Source of the DNA: DATLOJ01 sp035536315
GTDB taxonomy: Bacteria > Actinomycetota > CADDZG01 > JAHWKV01
NCBI GenBank assembly: GCA_035536315.1
Contig: DATLOJ010000088.1
Span: forward strand, 1 to 56,193
DNA length: 56,193 nucleotides
Reading direction: 5' to 3'
The notes under the pieces are model-generated. The model had not been told where the DNA came from, did not search any database, and worked only from the letters and a program-made list of their open reading frames with translations. How positions within the stretch are numbered: the first letter of the stretch is position 1; every line of letters begins with the position of its first letter. This document shows positions 17,713 through 26,593 of this stretch, piece after piece. The position numbers and the translations under genes were made by a program.

Positions 17713-18594
17713 CTACATCTTCAGGTTGTTCTTCTCGTTTCCGCAGCCGCCCTCGCCACTCGGCCGAACATGCGCATGCGATAGGTCCTCGGTCCCGCGA
17801 TAGGCGTACGGGTCTTCACCAGCGACAAGGACGATGTCTCTGAAGTCATAGGTGCCCGACCCGGCGAGCTGCTGAGGAACCATCCATGGAAGGAACGACT
17901 CCGCGCTCATGTAGTGGTTCGCGAGTGCCCTGCGGTATCCACCGGGCGCCCGGTTGGGCAACGAACGGTGCAGAAGGTAGCCGTTGAACAAGACGACCGA
18001 CCCGGCTTCCACTTCGACGGGGATCGCATCCGAATCCGAGTAAGGAAATCCGAACGACTCTCCCGCGCAGTCGAAGCGGTCGTCTTCATGTTCTTGTTGC
18101 GGCCACAAGACACCGTGCTTGTGCGAGCCGGGGATTACCCACAGGCAGCCGTTATCGAGTGTCGCGTTGTCGAGCGCGATCCACGCCGCGGTGAGGGAAC
18201 GGTCTCGAGTCGGAATGAAGAACTCGTCCTGGTGCCAGGCCTGGCCCGGCTTTCCCGAAGGCTTGATGAACAACATCGATTGCATTGCTTTGACGTTCGG
18301 CCCGATCACTGCGGTGAGGGCTCTGACGATCGCAGGGTGCGAGAGGTACTTGTGAAACAAGGGCGAAAGCTTGTGAGGAAAGTGAATGCATAAATAACGC
18401 GCGAGGGCTTCGTCGTCTGACTCACCCGGCGCGGCAGGCTCGATCCCCGCGACATCGCCGCGTTTGCCCCGGATGATGCTCGTAGCCTCGGCAAGCAGAT
18501 CGCTGACCTCGCCGGGGGAAAGTGCGCTGCGGAGCACTGCGTAGCCGTTCTCGTGAAACATCTCGATAGTCGGTGGAAGCAGCGCGGCTTTCAT
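17713..18594 (-). CDS. Phytanoyl-CoA dioxygenase (PhyH)-family Fe(II)/2-oxoglutarate oxygenase
   Basis: A protein of 293 residues from ATG 18594. The double-stranded beta-helix iron triad is visible: H-x-D in GQAWHQDEFFIPTRD and the distal His in LLHRSLPNRAPGG, with Arg in YRRALANHYMS for 2-oxoglutarate. LDNATLDNGCLWVIPGSHKHG is a strong family signature. The start overlaps the stop of the upstream D-2-hydroxyacid dehydrogenase (ATGA), so the two are translated together. Substrates of such enzymes range widely (lipids, alkyl or phosphonate compounds), and I cannot assign one. Confidence 0.88.
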   Translation of the reverse strand: MKAALLPPTIEMFHENGYAVLRSALSPGEVSDLLAEATSIIRGKRGDVAGIEPAAPGESDDEALARYLCIHFPHKLSPLFHKYLSHPAIVRALTAVIGPNVKAMQSMLFIKPSGKPGQAWHQDEFFIPTRDRSLTAAWIALDNATLDNGCLWVIPGSHKHGVLWPQQEHEDDRFDCAGESFGFPYSDSDAIPVEVEAGSVVLFNGYLLHRSLPNRAPGGYRRALANHYMSAESFLPWMVPQQLAGSGTYDFRDIVLVAGEDPYAYRGTEDLSHAHVRPSGEGGCGNEKNNLKM

Positions 18595-19565
18595 TCGTAA
18601 ACCTCCGGGTTGGCGCAGTTCGGAAGTCGCTCACCTCTTAACCCCGCCATCAGATTCTCGACACACAGGGTTGCCATCTTCGAACGCGTTGTCACTGTCG
18701 CCGATCCTATATGCGGAACCAGCACAACATTTTGCAGTTGAAGCAGCGGTGAATCCATCGGCAGGGGTTCCGTCTCGAACACGTCGATGCCAGCGCCGGC
18801 GATCTGTCCCGAAGATAGAGCCTCGATCAAGGCCGCCTCGTCGACGACCGGCCCCCTTGCTGTGTTGATCAGATACGCAGTGGGCTTCATGAGCGAAAGC
18901 TCCCTGCTGCCGATCATGCCCTTCGTTTCTTCGGTGAGAGCGGTGTGAATCGTCACGACGTCGGACTCGCGAAGCAGATAGTCGAGGTCGACCTGCTCTG
19001 CTCCCGCGACCTCTTTCCGGCCGCGCGACGAGTAGAGGATCCTCATGTCGAAGCCCTGTGCTCTTGCTGCGACCGCCTGTCCGATGGGACCCATTCCCAC
19101 TATTCCGAGAGTCGATCCGTAGACGTCCCGGCCCAGAAGTAGCTCCAGAGAAGTCGTCTCGCGTGTCCACCGTCCATCGCGCAGGTATCTCTCGGCCTCC
19201 GTGATTCGATGCGCCGTCGCAAGGATGAGCGTCCAAGCAACTTCAGCGGTTGTGTCGACCAAAACTCCTGGGGTGTTGCCGACGGGAATCCCTCGTCGTG
19301 TGGCCGCCGCCAGATCGATGTTGTCTACGCCTACCGCCATCTGCGAGATGACTTTCAGTCCGGGCCCCGCGGCCATCAGCGCGTCGTCGATCTCATCGGT
19401 CCAAACACAGACGAGCCCGTCGGCCCCGGCGATGCCTTCCATGATTACCGCTTTGTCGGGAGGGCCCGGCTCGGGCCAGACGTCAACTGTTATCCCGCCC
19501 TTGATCAGGTCGAGCGCGCCCCCTGGGAGCCGCCTGCTGGCGAAGACATGCAATGGTTTCTCCAC
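18591..19565 (-). CDS. D-2-hydroxyacid dehydrogenase (glyoxylate/hydroxypyruvate reductase-like)
   Basis: A protein of 324 residues. The NAD-binding motif GIVGMGPIGQAVAARAQGF is followed by a Ser-Ser-Arg stretch after the second strand (ILYSSRGRK), suggesting possible NADP preference. Catalytic Arg is in INTARGPVVDEAALIEAL, Glu in DVFETEPLP and His in VLVPHIGSAT. It reversibly reduces 2-oxo acids such as glyoxylate or hydroxypyruvate. It is the first gene of a two-gene unit with the PhyH oxygenase, and divergent from the ABC exporter genes with 60 bp between. Confidence 0.88.
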   Translation of the reverse strand: MEKPLHVFASRRLPGGALDLIKGGITVDVWPEPGPPDKAVIMEGIAGADGLVCVWTDEIDDALMAAGPGLKVISQMAVGVDNIDLAAATRRGIPVGNTPGVLVDTTAEVAWTLILATAHRITEAERYLRDGRWTRETTSLELLLGRDVYGSTLGIVGMGPIGQAVAARAQGFDMRILYSSRGRKEVAGAEQVDLDYLLRESDVVTIHTALTEETKGMIGSRELSLMKPTAYLINTARGPVVDEAALIEALSSGQIAGAGIDVFETEPLPMDSPLLQLQNVVLVPHIGSATVTTRSKMATLCVENLMAGLRGERLPNCANPEVYE

Positions 19566-19625
19566 TCAAATAGATTTGCCACTCCGGGAAGCAAGACCCG
19601 GAACTGAGCCAGGGGGATTGTAGGC

Positions 19626-21497
19626 ATGTCGGTGGAAATTCCGGACTATCCCTGGTGGCACGACCTCATGCCGTGGAAGCGGATCTCGAGGATGGTGAAG
19701 TCGGGCCGCTGGGCGCTCATACGTCTACTGCCCGGCATATCCAAGCCACTACTGTTTGGAGCGGTTCTGACTCTTTTGACAGGTTTGGCAAGCGCCGTGC
19801 TATTCACTCTGGCAAGTGGGGCGCTCGTCGGAGCGATAGCCGCTCGCGACAGAGAAAGGATCGTCCAGGCTCTCATCTGGGTTGCGAGCTTGTTTCTGAT
19901 TCAGCAGATTCAGGGGCTCATCCAGGCTCCGATCATGGAGACGTTCCAGCGGCGGGTCAACGCTCACATGCAGCAAATGGTTCTGCGTTCAACGCTGGCG
20001 CCGACGGGCGTCGCTCACCTCGAGGATCCAGAGCTTTTGAACCTGGTGCGAGACGCTCAAGGAGTCGGCACCGGCCAGTTCACACCCGGAGGGGCCGTCA
20101 GGGCGCTCGGACAAAGCCTGGGTATGCGAATCGGCGTTTTCGCATCGGCTTTCCTTGTCGGTTACTTCTTCAACTGGTGGATCGCTATCGGGTTGGTCAT
20201 GATCGGATTTGTGATCAGGGCGCGCATGATGCGCGACTTCCTGACGACGATTCGCGTTGCAACCGGGCAGACGCAGCTTCTTCGGCGCAGCGACTACTAC
20301 AGGGACCTCGTCCTTAATCCGGAGGCGGCAAAGGAGACAAGAGTCTTCGGCCTCGGCTCGTGGATTCTCGGCCGGTTCAAGGACAACTGGCTTGGAGGAA
20401 TGACCGTTCTTTGGAAGGAGCGCAAAGAGGCCTCTGTTCCGATGTGGTGGTGGGCGGTCCCGTGGGGCTTTGCGATCTTCGGGGCAACATACGCCGTCGG
20501 CAGCGCCGGCCTCTCCGGGGAGCTGAATCTGACTCATCTGACGATCGTGCTCCAGTCGATCCTGGGGGCCGGAGCCATTTACCTGTCAGACAGCGACCTA
20601 TCCATTGAATACGGAGCGGCCGCGATTCCGGCCGCGCTCGAGCTGCAGAAGCGAGTTCGGGAGCCAGACCTCTCATTCGGCGGGACCGCCGACCCGGCCG
20701 GCATGCCAACCGATGGGATCCGGTTCGAGTCCGTTGGATTTCACTACCCCGGTCAGGAAAGAGAGGTGTACCGGGAGCTGGACCTGTTCATTCCAGCTGG
20801 AAAGTCGCTGGCCATCGTCGGACAAAATGGCGCCGGCAAGACAACTCTGGTCAAGCTGCTCTCGCGGCTTTACGAGCCCACGTCGGGACGGATCGCTGTG
20901 GACGGAACAGACCTTCGCGAGTTCGACCCGCGCAAGTGGCAGAGGCGCGTGGGCGCGATCTTCCAGGACTTCGTCAGGTATGAGCTGCCCGTCACTGCAA
21001 ACATCGGCTTCGGCGCGATTGAGAGGCTGGACGACCTGGATGGGATCAAACAGGCTGCGGAGAGGGCGGGGGCCGAGGAGATCATTACGGGTCTCGGTAA
21101 GCAGTGGGACACGATCCTCGGGCGCGAGTACACCGAGGGGGCCGAGCTGTCGGGCGGTCAGTGGCAAAGGGTGGCACTTGCAAGAGCCCTGTTTGCAGTA
21201 GAGGCGGGGGCCGGAATCCTCATACTCGACGAACCGACCGCGAACCTGGACGTGAGAGCCGAGGTCGAAATTTTCGATCGGTTCCTCGAGCTGACCAAAG
21301 GTCTCACCACGATCCTGATATCTCACAGGTTCTCTACCGTGCGACACGCTGACAACATCTGCGTTTTGGAGCACGGCAAGATCATCGAGCAGGGTTCGCA
21401 TGCCGAGCTTATGGACATTGGGGGCAGCTACGCGCAGATGTTCAACCTTCAGGCCTCGCGATTCAGGGTGATGGCCGAGGAGCCGGAAGGTGATTAA
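19626..21497 (+). CDS. ABC exporter half-transporter, subunit 1 (permease-ATPase fusion)
   Basis: A protein of 623 residues. Six hydrophobic helices lie in the first ~330 residues, followed by an ATPase domain. Walker A GQNGAGKTT is near 399, the signature LSGGQWQRVALARAL near 508, Walker B ILILDEPTANLD, and the switch His is in LISHRFSTVRHAD. All catalytic elements are intact. It overlaps the second half-transporter by 8 bp, so the pair probably forms a heterodimer. The substrate (drug, lipid or peptide) is not evident. Confidence 0.92.
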   Translation: MSVEIPDYPWWHDLMPWKRISRMVKSGRWALIRLLPGISKPLLFGAVLTLLTGLASAVLFTLASGALVGAIAARDRERIVQALIWVASLFLIQQIQGLIQAPIMETFQRRVNAHMQQMVLRSTLAPTGVAHLEDPELLNLVRDAQGVGTGQFTPGGAVRALGQSLGMRIGVFASAFLVGYFFNWWIAIGLVMIGFVIRARMMRDFLTTIRVATGQTQLLRRSDYYRDLVLNPEAAKETRVFGLGSWILGRFKDNWLGGMTVLWKERKEASVPMWWWAVPWGFAIFGATYAVGSAGLSGELNLTHLTIVLQSILGAGAIYLSDSDLSIEYGAAAIPAALELQKRVREPDLSFGGTADPAGMPTDGIRFESVGFHYPGQEREVYRELDLFIPAGKSLAIVGQNGAGKTTLVKLLSRLYEPTSGRIAVDGTDLREFDPRKWQRRVGAIFQDFVRYELPVTANIGFGAIERLDDLDGIKQAAERAGAEEIITGLGKQWDTILGREYTEGAELSGGQWQRVALARALFAVEAGAGILILDEPTANLDVRAEVEIFDRFLELTKGLTTILISHRFSTVRHADNICVLEHGKIIEQGSHAELMDIGGSYAQMFNLQASRFRVMAEEPEGD

Positions 21498-23280
21498 GAA
21501 CCTGCGCGGCGCCTGGCTCATCATGAGGATCGCGTTTAGCGCGGACCCATTCCGATCGATCGCTGTGATCTTCCTTCAGGCCGGCCAGGCGGCTAGCGGG
21601 CCGATGATGGTCCTATGGCTCAAGGTCTTGATCGACGGAGTTGTGGACGGAAGAAGCGACCGGATCTTGCTTGCCGCTGCTGGCTACGGGATCACGCTTC
21701 TGATTCTTGGGATCAGCAGCTACACGGCGTTCAAGCTCTCGACTGTGCTTTCCGAGAAGACAAGTTTCGCCATAGACCAAAGAGTCATCCAGCTGACCTC
21801 GGACTTGCCCAGCCTCGAACACCATGAGCGGGCCGACTACCAGAACGAGCTTCAGCTTCTGAGGGCGCAGAGGGAAGGACTGGCCGGAACAGTCCAGGCT
21901 CTGGTTTACAACTTTTCCAACCTGGTCAGTCTCACTTTGACGGTTCTACTGCTCGCGAACGTGCATAGGGTCCTGCTTCTCCTATTCCTCTTCGCAATTC
22001 CTTCCCTGGCAAGTAGTGGGTGGCAGGTGAGCATCGGCCAGAAGGCGATGGAGAAGACCGTCGAAAGAGGCCGGCTGAGCCGTCACTTGTACGAGCTCGG
22101 AACGACGGTCGCCCCCGCGAAGGAGATCCGGATATTCGGTCTTGGAGACGAGATCTCGAAGCGGCATTCGGCGGAGTGGAGGGTCGTCGACAAAGAGTCG
22201 AATTGGGCTTCGCTCAAGGGCGGTGCGGTCTCGAGTTTGGGCTGGCTGATCTTTGCTCTTGGTTACGTTGGAGCAATCTACGTCGTCGCAAGGCCCGCTC
22301 TCGATGGAAAGCAGATCAACCCCGGGGACATCGTTTTGGTCATGGGACTTGCGAGCCAGCTGAACAGTCAGCTTAGCCAGACGGTCTACATGTTCGCCTG
22401 GCTGCTGCAGACGCTCAAGACGATCGGCCGGTTCGTATGGCTGGTCGATTACGCAAAGAAAGCTATCCCCAAGATCAAGGATCCAATCCCCGCCCCCGAT
22501 GCGATCAAGCAGGGTATCCGGCTGGAAGGCGTTTCCTTCAGTTACCCGGGAACAGAACGCGAGGTGCTGGGCGAGGTCAACCTGACCATCCCGGCGGGAT
22601 CGACCGTCGCAATTGTCGGTGAGAACGGGGCTGGAAAGACCACTTTGGTCAAACTGCTGTGCCGATTCTACGAGCCGACGACCGGACAGATCACCGTTGA
22701 TGGGGTTCCCTTGGCGTCGATGTCATTTGAAGAGTGGCGTTCGCGTTTATCAGGGGGCTTTCAGGATTTCGCCAAATTCGAATTCATCGCGAGAGAGGTC
22801 GTTGGAATCGGTCAACTTGCGAACCTCGAGGATGTTGCATCCGTTGAGGCCGCGCTCGAAAGAGCAAGCGCTACGGATGTTGCCCCGGACTTGCCAAAAG
22901 GACTCGAGACGCAGCTGGGCAAAAGCTTCGAGGATGGGGAGGAGCTTTCGGTGGGGCAGTGGCAGAAGCTGGCCCTGGGCAGGGCGATGATGCGGGAGCT
23001 GCCTCTGCTGCTGGTCCTCGATGAGCCCACCGCAAGCCTTGACGCGCAGACCGAGCACGCCTTGTTCGAGAGATATTCAGGGGCAGCTCGCAGAGTCGCC
23101 GCCGCCAACGGCGCAATAACGATCCTTGTGTCGCATCGGTTCTCGACCGTTCGTATGGCGGACCTCATCATCGTGGTCGACGGGGGCCGGATCACGGAGG
23201 TGGGAACACACGACCAGCTCGTTGCTTCCGGGGGCCTGTACGCGGAGCTCTTCGAGCTCCAAGCTCGCTCGTACCGTTAA
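21490..23280 (+). CDS. ABC exporter half-transporter, subunit 2 with altered signature motif
   Basis: A protein of 596 residues from GTG 21490, overlapping the previous gene. It has a membrane domain followed by an ATPase. Walker A GENGAGKTT is near 376 and Walker B LLLVLDEPTASLD is normal. The signature is LSVGQWQKLALGRAM: Val488 replaces the first Gly of LSGGQ. Heterodimeric exporters commonly have one degenerate ATP site, so this fits a partner role. Two small lipoprotein genes and a membrane protein gene follow closely, probably on one transcript. Confidence 0.92.
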   Translation: MIKNLRGAWLIMRIAFSADPFRSIAVIFLQAGQAASGPMMVLWLKVLIDGVVDGRSDRILLAAAGYGITLLILGISSYTAFKLSTVLSEKTSFAIDQRVIQLTSDLPSLEHHERADYQNELQLLRAQREGLAGTVQALVYNFSNLVSLTLTVLLLANVHRVLLLLFLFAIPSLASSGWQVSIGQKAMEKTVERGRLSRHLYELGTTVAPAKEIRIFGLGDEISKRHSAEWRVVDKESNWASLKGGAVSSLGWLIFALGYVGAIYVVARPALDGKQINPGDIVLVMGLASQLNSQLSQTVYMFAWLLQTLKTIGRFVWLVDYAKKAIPKIKDPIPAPDAIKQGIRLEGVSFSYPGTEREVLGEVNLTIPAGSTVAIVGENGAGKTTLVKLLCRFYEPTTGQITVDGVPLASMSFEEWRSRLSGGFQDFAKFEFIAREVVGIGQLANLEDVASVEAALERASATDVAPDLPKGLETQLGKSFEDGEELSVGQWQKLALGRAMMRELPLLLVLDEPTASLDAQTEHALFERYSGAARRVAAANGAITILVSHRFSTVRMADLIIVVDGGRITEVGTHDQLVASGGLYAELFELQARSYR

Positions 23281-23290
23281 GGTCTACGGG

Positions 23291-23956
23291 ATGAGAGTTC
23301 GTCGGTCTGTTTCTCTTTTGATCGTGCTTGCGGTAGGTGCATCCGCGTGCGGCAGCGGCTACGAACAGCCCGACAACCCACTGGGCAAGGCCCTTCTTCA
23401 GGAGGCGCCGGAGGGGTACGACAAAGTCGACGGACCGGCCAGCGGTCCAATGACTCTGGACGTTGCATCTACTTCGTCGACGGCCGAACCCAAGGAAAAG
23501 AAGGTGCTCTTCAAGAAGCACGGCTACAAGGGAGGTTATTCGAGAGTTTGGAAGAACGACACGCGTTATATCTCAGTCCTCGTCTATCAAATGAGGGATG
23601 AAGAGGCCGCGAAGGAAGTGATGATCTTCGAGTTCGAGCAGCTTGGCGACAAGAAGAGCGCGGAGCTGTTTCCACTTCCGCAGGTGCCGGGCGGCCTGGG
23701 ATTCAAGCTGACGGGAATTGCCGGGCGCGAGTACTCCAACGTCGATTGCAAGGGGGTTTGGTTCGCGCGTTCGAACCGGGTCTTCAACGTGAACACGTGC
23801 GGGCCGAAACCGCCGAGCGAAAAGCAAATCGCCGACCTCGCCAGCAGGCAGTTTGCCCTTGCCCGCAAAACGACTCCGGTTAGCAAACAGAGTCCCGAGC
23901 CGACTCCGGGGGCCGAGACTCCAACCTCGACCGTACCGGCCGAGCCGGCCCCCTGA
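23291..23956 (+). CDS. Putative lipoprotein, unknown function
   Basis: A protein of 221 residues from ATG 23291, 8 bp after AAGG and 10 bp after the exporter stop. Signal peptide and lipobox: SLLIVLAVGASAC (lipid Cys near 20). The mature part has a compact domain (VWKNDTRYISVLVYQMRDEEAAKEVM) that looks like the repeated beta-alpha layout of DUF-type extracytoplasmic domains. A Pro/Thr-rich C-terminus (about 190-221) ends in PAEPAP. Its stop overlaps the next ATG (TGATG). Confidence 0.75.
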   Translation: MRVRRSVSLLIVLAVGASACGSGYEQPDNPLGKALLQEAPEGYDKVDGPASGPMTLDVASTSSTAEPKEKKVLFKKHGYKGGYSRVWKNDTRYISVLVYQMRDEEAAKEVMIFEFEQLGDKKSAELFPLPQVPGGLGFKLTGIAGREYSNVDCKGVWFARSNRVFNVNTCGPKPPSEKQIADLASRQFALARKTTPVSKQSPEPTPGAETPTSTVPAEPAP

Positions 23957-24381
23957 TGGCCGAAGACGTAGTCACCCCGGCGCACCTCGAGGAGCCGCCG
24001 GCCAACCTCAAGATCAGCTACTACCTCTGGGATGTTCGCATCCCACCAACTTGGCGGGAGTGGGCCGAGCGCGACATTGCGTCACCCAACTGGATCTACC
24101 GTGAGGTCTTTCGTTATGTCGCCACGATCCTGATGCTCGGGGTGATCTCAGACCGGATGTTCTCGCCGCTTGTTATCGGATTTCTTGCCGTTGGCGTTAT
24201 GGCGATCCTTGTGGCCCAGGAGCCGCTGCGAAAGGTCGCAGTCGCGTACCAACGATACGGGTGGGAATGGGCGACCGCTCCACGGCTTGGTGTTGGGCCG
24301 TACGTCCGCTCGGGCCTGGCTCTGGTGTTTTCAGTCGTCTTCGCCGTGATGGCGCTGATGGTTATCTCTCGCCTGGCCTAG
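23956..24381 (+). CDS. Small multi-pass membrane protein, unknown
   Basis: A protein of 141 residues, start coupled to the upstream lipoprotein. Hydrophobic segments: about 58-75 and 76-92 (VISDRMFSPLVIGFLAVGVM region) and 115-138 (SGLALVFSVVFAVMALMVI). The N-terminal 50 residues are soluble. No family recognised. Being in the ABC-exporter run, it may assist export, but this is inference. Confidence 0.7.
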   Translation: MAEDVVTPAHLEEPPANLKISYYLWDVRIPPTWREWAERDIASPNWIYREVFRYVATILMLGVISDRMFSPLVIGFLAVGVMAILVAQEPLRKVAVAYQRYGWEWATAPRLGVGPYVRSGLALVFSVVFAVMALMVISRLA

Positions 24382-24461
24382 CCGCCATGGGTATAGAAGC
24401 CTCACGAGGACGTCTCCGTGCGGTGGGGGAGCAGCCGCGTTGCGGCCGTCGTTACACGGTA

Positions 24462-24938
24462 ATGACACGATTCCTGGTTCTTACTGTCATGGCGTTCAGC
24501 CTCTCAACATGCACGTCCGGTCCGAGCCGGCCCCCGGATCCTCCGGAGCCCTCCGCTCCGAACCCTCCTGCGGCGGCAAAAGGTTCTTGCTACGTACGCT
24601 ATTCGCCCGAAACCTTGAAGCAGCGCGAGTTCGCGTTTGACGGAACGGCCGTCGCGATCGGCAGAAAGAGATACGAAGGCCCTGAAGGCGGTGAAGACCG
24701 CGGGACCGCGACCTTTCGGGTGAACCGCTGGTTCAAGGGCGGAGAGGAGCCGGAGGTGACTCTCGAGAGCGGGCTCCCGGCTCAGAACGGAGTCGTCACC
24801 AGCGTCGAGGGGGCCGATGTAAAGAAGGGTGGCAGGTACCTGGTGGCGGGCGACGGCAAGTTCATGGGGGCGTGCGGCTTCACGCGAGATTGGTCTGAAG
24901 TGGAGGCCGCCGAGTGGGAGACGGCCCTTAGAGATTGA
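24462..24938 (+). CDS. Lipoprotein with TIMP/netrin-like domain
   Basis: A protein of 158 residues from ATG 24462; the longer frame from 24261 overlaps the preceding gene. A lipobox SLSTC follows a short signal peptide, then a Pro-rich spacer. The remaining residues look like the OB-fold seen in bacterial TIMP/netrin-like lipoproteins: FAFDGTAVAIGRKRY, TATFRVNRWFKGGEEPEVTL, KKGGRYLVAGDGKF and a terminal ACGFTRDWSEVE. Three Cys occur in the mature part: the lipid Cys, one early and one late. Function unknown; binding of a protease or metal is a guess from the fold. The stop lies inside a strong terminator hairpin. Confidence 0.7.
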   Translation: MTRFLVLTVMAFSLSTCTSGPSRPPDPPEPSAPNPPAAAKGSCYVRYSPETLKQREFAFDGTAVAIGRKRYEGPEGGEDRGTATFRVNRWFKGGEEPEVTLESGLPAQNGVVTSVEGADVKKGGRYLVAGDGKFMGACGFTRDWSEVEAAEWETALRD

Positions 24939-24966
24939 GGCCCGGGCGGGTCGCCCGGGCCTCAAT
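24934..24966. terminator. Strong bidirectional terminator hairpin
   Basis: ATTGAGGCCCGGGC and GCCCGGGCCTCAAT form a perfect 14-bp stem around the loop GGGTC. The sequence after it is TGGTTTTCG. It includes the TGA stop of the lipoprotein gene and separates it from the convergent metalloprotease gene ending at 24988. Confidence 0.85.
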
Positions 24967-24987
24967 TGGTTTTCGAGATGCTGTGTC

Positions 24988-25743
24988 TTAGATCGCCCAG
25001 TGGATGAAGGTGATGACAGTCACATCGCCCTTGCGGACGATCTCGGTGCTCACCTTGCCGCCGTGATCGTGGTCACCGTGGTCGTGGCCGAGGATGCTCT
25101 GTGATCCCGTGCACTTCCTCCCCTTGCAGCCGCCCCCTCCACCGCCGCTTCCGCCGTCGAGGTGGGTGTAGATCGTCTCGAGCTGGGCGTAGTCATGGGG
25201 GCCGGGGTCGACGAATGCAGGGTCGAACAGCCCGTTGATGTCATCCATGCAACTCGGCTCGACGTAGGTGTGGTCAAGACCGAAGTCGTGACCGATCTCC
25301 TGGCAAAGGACGTGCCGCTTTGCGTTTGGGTCGTTGTAAAGGGAGGTGTTGAACCAGAAGTCGTTAACCTGCGTCGTTGCCTGAGTGATGTGGTTGCCGG
25401 AGAGCCAAACCCTGGCCAGCCCCAGCCAAGTCACGTCGGGGTTTTCGGCGTTACAGGCCCGGATCTTTCCGGCTACGGGGAGACACAGAATTCTGTCGGC
25501 GTATGCGGTCGAACCGGCCTCCAGTGATGTGTTGATGACCGAAGATGCGTTCCAATCGGCGTTAACGAGCGGAAGGTAGGTGTCCCACTCTCCCGTCATG
25601 CTGTCGACGATCTGGAGCGAGATTGGATTCGTTGCCCTTGCCCAGTGAAAGTCTTCCCAGCTGTGATTTGCGCCGGCCGGGGCCAAAGTCGCGAATGTGA
25701 GCAGCGCTACGAGCGCAGTCAGAACAAAGAATCTCTTGAGCAA
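24988..25743 (-). CDS. Secreted matrixin-like metalloprotease with Q-E-x-x-H site
   Basis: A protein of 251 residues starting at TTG 25743, with GGAGG nine bases upstream. The signal peptide is FFVLTALVALLTFATLAPAGA. The zinc motif reads LCQEIGHDFGLDHTY at about 146-160, so the first zinc His of HExxHxxGxxH is Gln148. The following Met-turn may be SCMDDINGL. Other matrixin-like traits include WNASSVINTS and the repeated Ser/Asn-rich core. After a Gly-rich linker comes a His/Asp-rich tail (LGHDHGDHDHGG) that may bind metal. I recall Q-E variants in related actinobacterial proteins, so activity is uncertain rather than excluded. Confidence 0.75.
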   Translation of the reverse strand: MLKRFFVLTALVALLTFATLAPAGANHSWEDFHWARATNPISLQIVDSMTGEWDTYLPLVNADWNASSVINTSLEAGSTAYADRILCLPVAGKIRACNAENPDVTWLGLARVWLSGNHITQATTQVNDFWFNTSLYNDPNAKRHVLCQEIGHDFGLDHTYVEPSCMDDINGLFDPAFVDPGPHDYAQLETIYTHLDGGSGGGGGGCKGRKCTGSQSILGHDHGDHDHGGKVSTEIVRKGDVTVITFIHWAI

Positions 25744-25976
25744 GGTGATTTCCCTCCTAGTAGGCCGTCCCAGGCATGTTAGCTCGACCGGGGGAGGCTG
25801 TCAGGCGTTATTTCAAATTAACCAGGCCAATTTCTCGGGCACCGATCAAGAAGGGCGGGCAGGGGCTTAGGCCTTCCACATACAGATGAGACGTTCCGCA
25901 GTTAGGTAAGACTGGCCAGCGTGCATTCAGCTTTTCAAAAGCGGATGATCACCTTCACCTACCGAGGGAGGGCACG

Positions 25977-26447
25977 ATGGGACTCGATCAGACGAAGACG
26001 TTCATGAAGCATCACTCCGAACTTGTCCCTTCGGACGAGAACGTGCTCGGGGTAATCATCGCCGAGCCGAAGGGAGGCGCTTGGCGGCGAGGCATGAGCG
26101 CCGCGGGGTCCATTCCGGACGCGATAGCCGGCGCCGCCAAGCTGGGAGAGCCTCAGCAGGCCACCGATGGAGATGCGAGCAGATGGCCGGGAACCCCCGC
26201 CATGTGGGTGGTTGTAACGGACAAGCAGCTGCATGCATTCGGGGGCCAGATGAGCACGACGAAGCTGAGCGGTGAGTCGGCTCACTACCCCTACGATCGA
26301 GTCGACCAGTTGAGGCTCGATAAGAAGCTCTTGATCTCGGCGCTGCACGTTTCGTTCAAGGATGGATCATCGCTCGAGCTTGGCGTGGCCAAGCAGAAGA
26401 CAAAGCCTTTTGTCGAGGCGATCGAATCGCGATTCGCAACTCCATAA
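25977..26447 (+). CDS. Small soluble protein, possibly PH-like fold
   Basis: A protein of 156 residues from ATG 25977, with GGGAGG upstream. It is soluble, with no signal peptide. The second half shows alternating strands typical of small bacterial PH-like domains: PAMWVVVTDKQLHAFGG, YPYDRVDQLRLDKKLL, HVSFKDGSSLELGVA, ending with a helix (KPFVEAIESRF). The middle contains a flexible Gly/Asp-rich stretch. The 233 bp between this gene and the divergent metalloprotease holds the promoters; I saw nothing else in it. Function unknown. Confidence 0.7.
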   Translation: MGLDQTKTFMKHHSELVPSDENVLGVIIAEPKGGAWRRGMSAAGSIPDAIAGAAKLGEPQQATDGDASRWPGTPAMWVVVTDKQLHAFGGQMSTTKLSGESAHYPYDRVDQLRLDKKLLISALHVSFKDGSSLELGVAKQKTKPFVEAIESRFATP

Positions 26448-26449
26448 AC

Positions 26450-26578
26450 GTGCTGCTGCACCCGAAAAGCGAGTTGGTCTACACGTCACCGCCGGGATCG
26501 TTCGCGCTCGCACTCATCCTGTTCGGGTCCTTCGGGCTGCTCTCTATTCCTTTTTTGGAGCTACTTCCGTTTCCGTAA
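26450..26578 (+). CDS. Possible 42-residue single-pass membrane peptide
   Basis: GTG 26450, 2 bp after the preceding stop, opens a frame ending at TAA 26576-26578. The product has a polar start (LLHPKSELVYTSPP) and one strongly hydrophobic segment, FALALILFGSFGLLSIPFLE. No clear Shine-Dalgarno sequence is present; translation could follow by coupling. It is too short for ordinary ORF calling. Its composition supports coding, but there is no homology evidence. Confidence 0.4.
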   Translation: MLLHPKSELVYTSPPGSFALALILFGSFGLLSIPFLELLPFP

Positions 26579-26593
26579 GCCGGATCCGTCCGG

